DNA of 64,000 bases from Verrucomicrobia bacterium UBA3214 (GTDB lineage Bacteria; Verrucomicrobiota; Kiritimatiellia; RFP12; UBA1067): NCBI GenBank assembly GCA_002363575.1, contig DEWI01000155.1:1-64000 (forward strand), in the 5' to 3' direction. Below the pieces are notes generated by a model that had not been told where the DNA came from, did no database searches, and was given only the letters and a program-made list of their open reading frames with translations. The translations under genes and the position numbers were made by a program. Below are positions 60,887-64,000 of this stretch, one piece after another (position 1 is the stretch's first letter; each line of letters opens with the position of its first letter).

Positions 60887-62578
60887 ATGAGTGAAAAGGG
60901 TGCATTGGCCAAAATGGTCTTGCAGGCGTCCGGGGCATATTCGGACTCGCAAATTGACAGTATCTTCCGGAGGCGCGCGGAAAACCCCGGCATGGGGCTT
61001 TGCGAGGCCGTCGTGAAGTTTGGCGGCGTGAAGGAAAAAGATTTTCTTTCCGCCGTCGGCAAAGTATTGGGTCTTGAGGTCGTTTCTTTGGAGGAGCGCC
61101 AGCCGGACGCCGATGCGATAACTGCAATTCCGCCTAGCGCCGTCAATCAGTATGGCGTGCTGCCGTTCAGGAAAGACGATACGACGCTGACGATCGCGTC
61201 TTCCGATCCTTTCGATTTCAAGGCGGCGGATGGACTTAGGCTGCTTTCCGGCCTGCGCGTCAAATCCGTGCTTGCGCCGAAGGAAGAGATCGAGAAAGCG
61301 ATCAAGAAGTACTACGGCGTCGGCGCGGATGCGATCGAGAAGATGATCGATGACGGCCGCTATTCCGTCGATGACGACATTGGCGCGATGACGAAGATCG
61401 ATGTCAATGAAATGGGCGAGGAGGCATCCATCGTCCGCTTCGTTAACCAGATTATCGCCGAGGCTGATCGCGAAGGCGCTACGGATATTCATATCGAGCC
61501 GCAGGAGACGGAGTTGCGCATACGCTACCGCATCGACGGCATGCTTCACAAAGTCGATGTTCCGCCGCAGCTCAACCGTTTGAAGTCCGCGATAATCTCG
61601 CGTATCAAGGTCATGGCCAATCTCGATATCGCCGAGAAGCGTTTGCCTATGGATGGCCGTATTGGCATTCGCATCGCCGGCCAGGATATCGACATTCGCG
61701 TTTCGACCATGCCGGCTGCCTACGGCGAGTCGATTTCGCTGCGCTTGCTTGCGAAGAGCGGCAATTTCGTGAAGATGCAGGATCTCGGCTTCAACGACAG
61801 AGATTTCCATGTCGTCGAAAAGATCATCCATCGCCCCAACGGCATCTTTCTCGTGACGGGGCCTACGGGCTCCGGAAAATCCACGTCGCTCTATTCCTTC
61901 CTTTCGGAAGTCAATACGATTGACGTGCGAATCATGACGGCGGAAGATCCTATAGAATATCACATGGCAGGCATCAACCAGGTGCAGATGCAGGCGGATA
62001 TCGGCATGAACTTCGCGCGCGCCCTGCGCGCCTTCCTTCGTCAGGACCCGGATATTATAATGGTCGGCGAAATTCGCGACCGCGAAACGGCGGAGATTGC
62101 GATCAACGCTTCGCTTACCGGCCACATGGTGTTTTCGACATTGCACACCAACGACGCCGCAGGCGCATTCCCGCGTTTGATCGATATGGGCGTGGAGCCG
62201 TTCTTGATTGCATCCGCTGTCGCCGGCGTCATGGGCCAGCGGTTGTGCCGGCGCCTTTGCCCGAAGTGCAAGCGCGAAGTGCCGATAGACATGAAATACT
62301 ACAATCTCGCCTATCCGCCTGCGAAGCAAACGGTTTTCGAGCCGGTCGGCTGCGACAACTGCGCGCGTTCCGGCTACAAGGGGCGGCGCGCGCTTTTCGA
62401 AGTCCTCGAAGTCGATGAGGATATAGAAGGGGCGATCGTCAGGCGCGAGAATGCAACTCAGATCCGGAATATGTCTCTCGCCAAAGGCATGAAAACTCTT
62501 CGCGAAGACGGCTGGGCAAAGGTCTTCGCCGGCGTGACTTCCGTAAAAGAGGTCATGCGCGTTACTGAAGAGACCTGA
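60887..62578 (+). CDS. GspE/PilB-family type II secretion or type IV pilus ATPase
   Basis: Hexameric ATPase of 563 residues that drives pilus assembly or type II secretion from the cytoplasmic side. An N1 domain, then N2 with IHIEPQE, Walker A GPTGSGKST (325-333), AEDPIEYH, Walker B IIMVGEIRDRETA and STLHTND are all present. A C-terminal zinc pair of CxxC (CPKC, CDNC) is the PilB/GspE type, not PilT. The ATG starts about at the predicted transcription start. No other pilus gene follows in the window. Confidence 0.93.
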   Translation: MSEKGALAKMVLQASGAYSDSQIDSIFRRRAENPGMGLCEAVVKFGGVKEKDFLSAVGKVLGLEVVSLEERQPDADAITAIPPSAVNQYGVLPFRKDDTTLTIASSDPFDFKAADGLRLLSGLRVKSVLAPKEEIEKAIKKYYGVGADAIEKMIDDGRYSVDDDIGAMTKIDVNEMGEEASIVRFVNQIIAEADREGATDIHIEPQETELRIRYRIDGMLHKVDVPPQLNRLKSAIISRIKVMANLDIAEKRLPMDGRIGIRIAGQDIDIRVSTMPAAYGESISLRLLAKSGNFVKMQDLGFNDRDFHVVEKIIHRPNGIFLVTGPTGSGKSTSLYSFLSEVNTIDVRIMTAEDPIEYHMAGINQVQMQADIGMNFARALRAFLRQDPDIIMVGEIRDRETAEIAINASLTGHMVFSTLHTNDAAGAFPRLIDMGVEPFLIASAVAGVMGQRLCRRLCPKCKREVPIDMKYYNLAYPPAKQTVFEPVGCDNCARSGYKGRRALFEVLEVDEDIEGAIVRRENATQIRNMSLAKGMKTLREDGWAKVFAGVTSVKEVMRVTEET

Positions 62579-62664
62579 TATTCCAAATGGCCGCCGCGCT
62601 GGCGCCGCAAGAGAAACGCCGCTTCCGGCATTGCGCGCCATGCAGCGACGAGGTGGAGACTCTG

Positions 62665-63567
62665 ATGAACGAAACAAAATTGATTCTGGCGGCGGTCAAG
62701 CGTCTTTTATGGAAAGACCGTTGGCTGGAGCGCTTTATCTGGTTGACGGTGACATTTTCGTTTTTGCGGTATGTCGTATCCAATCTCGCCACCGCACTTC
62801 TTGGGCAATCGGCGGCAAGCGTGTTCGATCGCGTCGCCGCCGTCAGGGATCTCGAGGCGCTCAAGCAGATTCTGGCAGACTCTGCCCTTGTACACTCGCT
62901 TGTCATCGCCGCTGGCTTGTCGCTATTCATCTCTGCATTGATGGGCGCGATAACGTCGTTCGGGTTGGCCAGAGCGCGCCTGAACGCCGTAGAGAGCATT
63001 GATACGCAGCTCGTTACAGGCGGTGCCGCGCCTGGCAACATCGGGTGGCAGCGCGGCGTCTGGGGAGGTTTTCGCGATCCTTTCGGAATGCTCATGCTTG
63101 CAATCCTTCATGGGATTGCGGTTTATTGGCCGTGCGCGATAGCCGCGGCGCTGGCGACGCTGCTTGCGCCCGGTGTATCGCTCATTGGCGCCGCATGGCC
63201 GCTTTCGCTTGCTCTTGCCTGCCTGTCGATACCGCGCTTTTATCGCTACAGGATGGCATGGCTCGAGAAAGCGTCCGATCCGTCGCTCGGCGCGCTCGAA
63301 TGCCTGCGGCGTAGCGCCGCGCGCATGCGCGGCAACATCGGCAAGTGCTTTCGTCTCGATTGCGCCATGTGGAAGGAGATAAGCGCGCTTCTCGCGGTGT
63401 TTATGCTGCTTGTCGCGGTTTGCATTTTTGGCACGCCCGTCGTCGCCGCAATCTGCGCTTTGTTGTATCTCGTCGTGCTAGTGTACGTCGAAATCTATGT
63501 TTCGCTGGCGCAGACCGTTTTCTACTGCATCCGCCTGAAGGCGCCGGCGCCATCTAACGAAGCGTGA
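62665..63567 (+). CDS. Multi-span membrane protein of unknown function
   Basis: Protein of about 300 residues with some six hydrophobic segments and a conserved-looking charged loop ([17 protein letters not shown]). I do not recognise a family; it is not a GspF-type platform by sequence. The ATG at 62665 follows GAGGTGGAG; a longer frame from 62587 is less likely. Its end overlaps the convergent sdaA end by 14 bases. Confidence 0.65.
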   Translation: MNETKLILAAVKRLLWKDRWLERFIWLTVTFSFLRYVVSNLATALLGQSAASVFDRVAAVRDLEALKQILADSALVHSLVIAAGLSLFISALMGAITSFGLARARLNAVESIDTQLVTGGAAPGNIGWQRGVWGGFRDPFGMLMLAILHGIAVYWPCAIAAALATLLAPGVSLIGAAWPLSLALACLSIPRFYRYRMAWLEKASDPSLGALECLRRSAARMRGNIGKCFRLDCAMWKEISALLAVFMLLVAVCIFGTPVVAAICALLYLVVLVYVEIYVSLAQTVFYCIRLKAPAPSNEA

Positions 63568-64000
63568 CGGCCAGCCCGCCTCCCGAAGTCTCTCTATAGA
63601 GCGAAGGGAGATCGTGGCCGGTGCGCAGCATGGTCGCGACGACGTCATCGAACGAGACGCGGTGGCGGCCATCGGAGAGCAATGCCATTTCAGCCGCGAC
63701 AATGGCGCGGTTGGCGGCGAGCGCATTGCGCTCTATGCACGGTATCTGAACGAGGCCCATGACAGGGTCGCACGTCAGACCGAGGAAGTGTTCCAAACCG
63801 ATTTCCGCCGCTGTTTCGCATTGCGGAGTGGTCCCGCCGTAAAGATAGGCGGCTGCTGCAGCGGCCATTGCGCACGCCACGCCTATCTCGCCCTGGCACC
63901 CGACTTCCGCGCCGGAGATCGAGCCATTGCGCTTCACAGTATTGCCTACGAGACCGGCGGTTTCCAGCGCGTGTACGAGTTCGCGGCGGTCGCAGCCGAG
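63554..64000 (-). CDS. sdaA: L-serine ammonia-lyase (dehydratase), C-terminal part (5' end outside window)
   Basis: C-terminal 148 residues of the iron-sulfur L-serine dehydratase that makes pyruvate and ammonia. [43 protein letters not shown] with cluster cysteines are diagnostic. The frame stays open to the window edge in the strand direction, so the start is outside; a GTG near 63937 is internal. Confidence 0.93.
   Translation of the reverse strand, partial: LGCDRRELVHALETAGLVGNTVKRNGSISGAEVGCQGEIGVACAMAAAAAAYLYGGTTPQCETAAEIGLEHFLGLTCDPVMGLVQIPCIERNALAANRAIVAAEMALLSDGRHRVSFDDVVATMLRTGHDLPSLYRETSGGGLAVTLR

Overview
The window looks like a chromosomal segment from a GC-rich, Gram-negative, probably anaerobic heterotroph. 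My best guess is the PVC superphylum, close to Kiritimatiellota/Lentisphaerae. The Gram-negative evidence is an LpxL-type lipid A acyltransferase, a Lol-type lipoprotein exporter, two ExbB/ExbD clusters and a small outer-membrane beta-barrel. NfnAB and a PPi-linked PPDK point to an anaerobic energy economy. A XylR-type regulator, a GHL10-like glycosidase, a GH95 fucosidase and a hexuronate-type MFS carrier point to a glycan eater, perhaps in a gut. The phylum is inferred from gene content only. No phage, insertion sequence, CRISPR array or rRNA was seen; there is one tRNA-Leu(UAG).

Layout. 1-4.8 kb: end of ppdK, a strong terminator, an MFS carrier, a hotdog thioesterase, a BASS transporter and birA. 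4.9-12.75 kb: a large secreted TPR protein, a second secreted protein, ExbB, two ExbDs and a TonB-like anchor fused to a squalene-cyclase-type toroid. 12.9-16.4 kb: lolC/lolD, a membrane protein and a small-molecule kinase. 16.5-18.07 kb: xylR and a repeat-filled intergenic region. 18.07-23.98 kb (minus): argF, M3 oligopeptidase, nfnA, nfnB and an ArgA-like acetyltransferase. 24.3-33.8 kb (minus): an rpiB-glyA fusion, era, a second TPR-ExbB-ExbD set, a single-pass protein, eda, a small secreted protein and a GHL10-like protein. 33.97-38.5 kb: a 1,508-residue Ser/Thr kinase with one membrane span and four extracytoplasmic BspA-type leucine-rich-repeat modules. 38.5-48.9 kb: purH N-domain, lpxL, a GT4, argG, grpE-dnaJ, tRNA-Leu, ACT/UPF0210 pair, beta-barrel, yggS, a second repeat region and a low-MW tyrosine phosphatase. 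49.0-60.6 kb (minus): a class II aldolase; a putative operon of phosphoethanolamine-transferase-like protein, MBL hydrolase, phosphatase/hydrolase fusion and GH95 enzyme; then purF-rnc-ybgC-queD-rsmD. 60.9-64 kb: a GspE/PilB ATPase, a membrane protein and the end of serine dehydratase.

Most worth a second look: (1) two ExbB/ExbD clusters of which one keeps and the other has lost every classical proton-path residue; (2) the TonB-position protein that ends in an alpha/alpha toroid; (3) the receptor-like LRR kinase; (4) two intergenic arrays of CGATA-NN-TATCG dyads at an exact 22-bp period, 30 kb apart; (5) a uniform TGnTATAAT promoter class, with five genes whose -10 box sits so close to the start codon that the mRNAs should be nearly leaderless.
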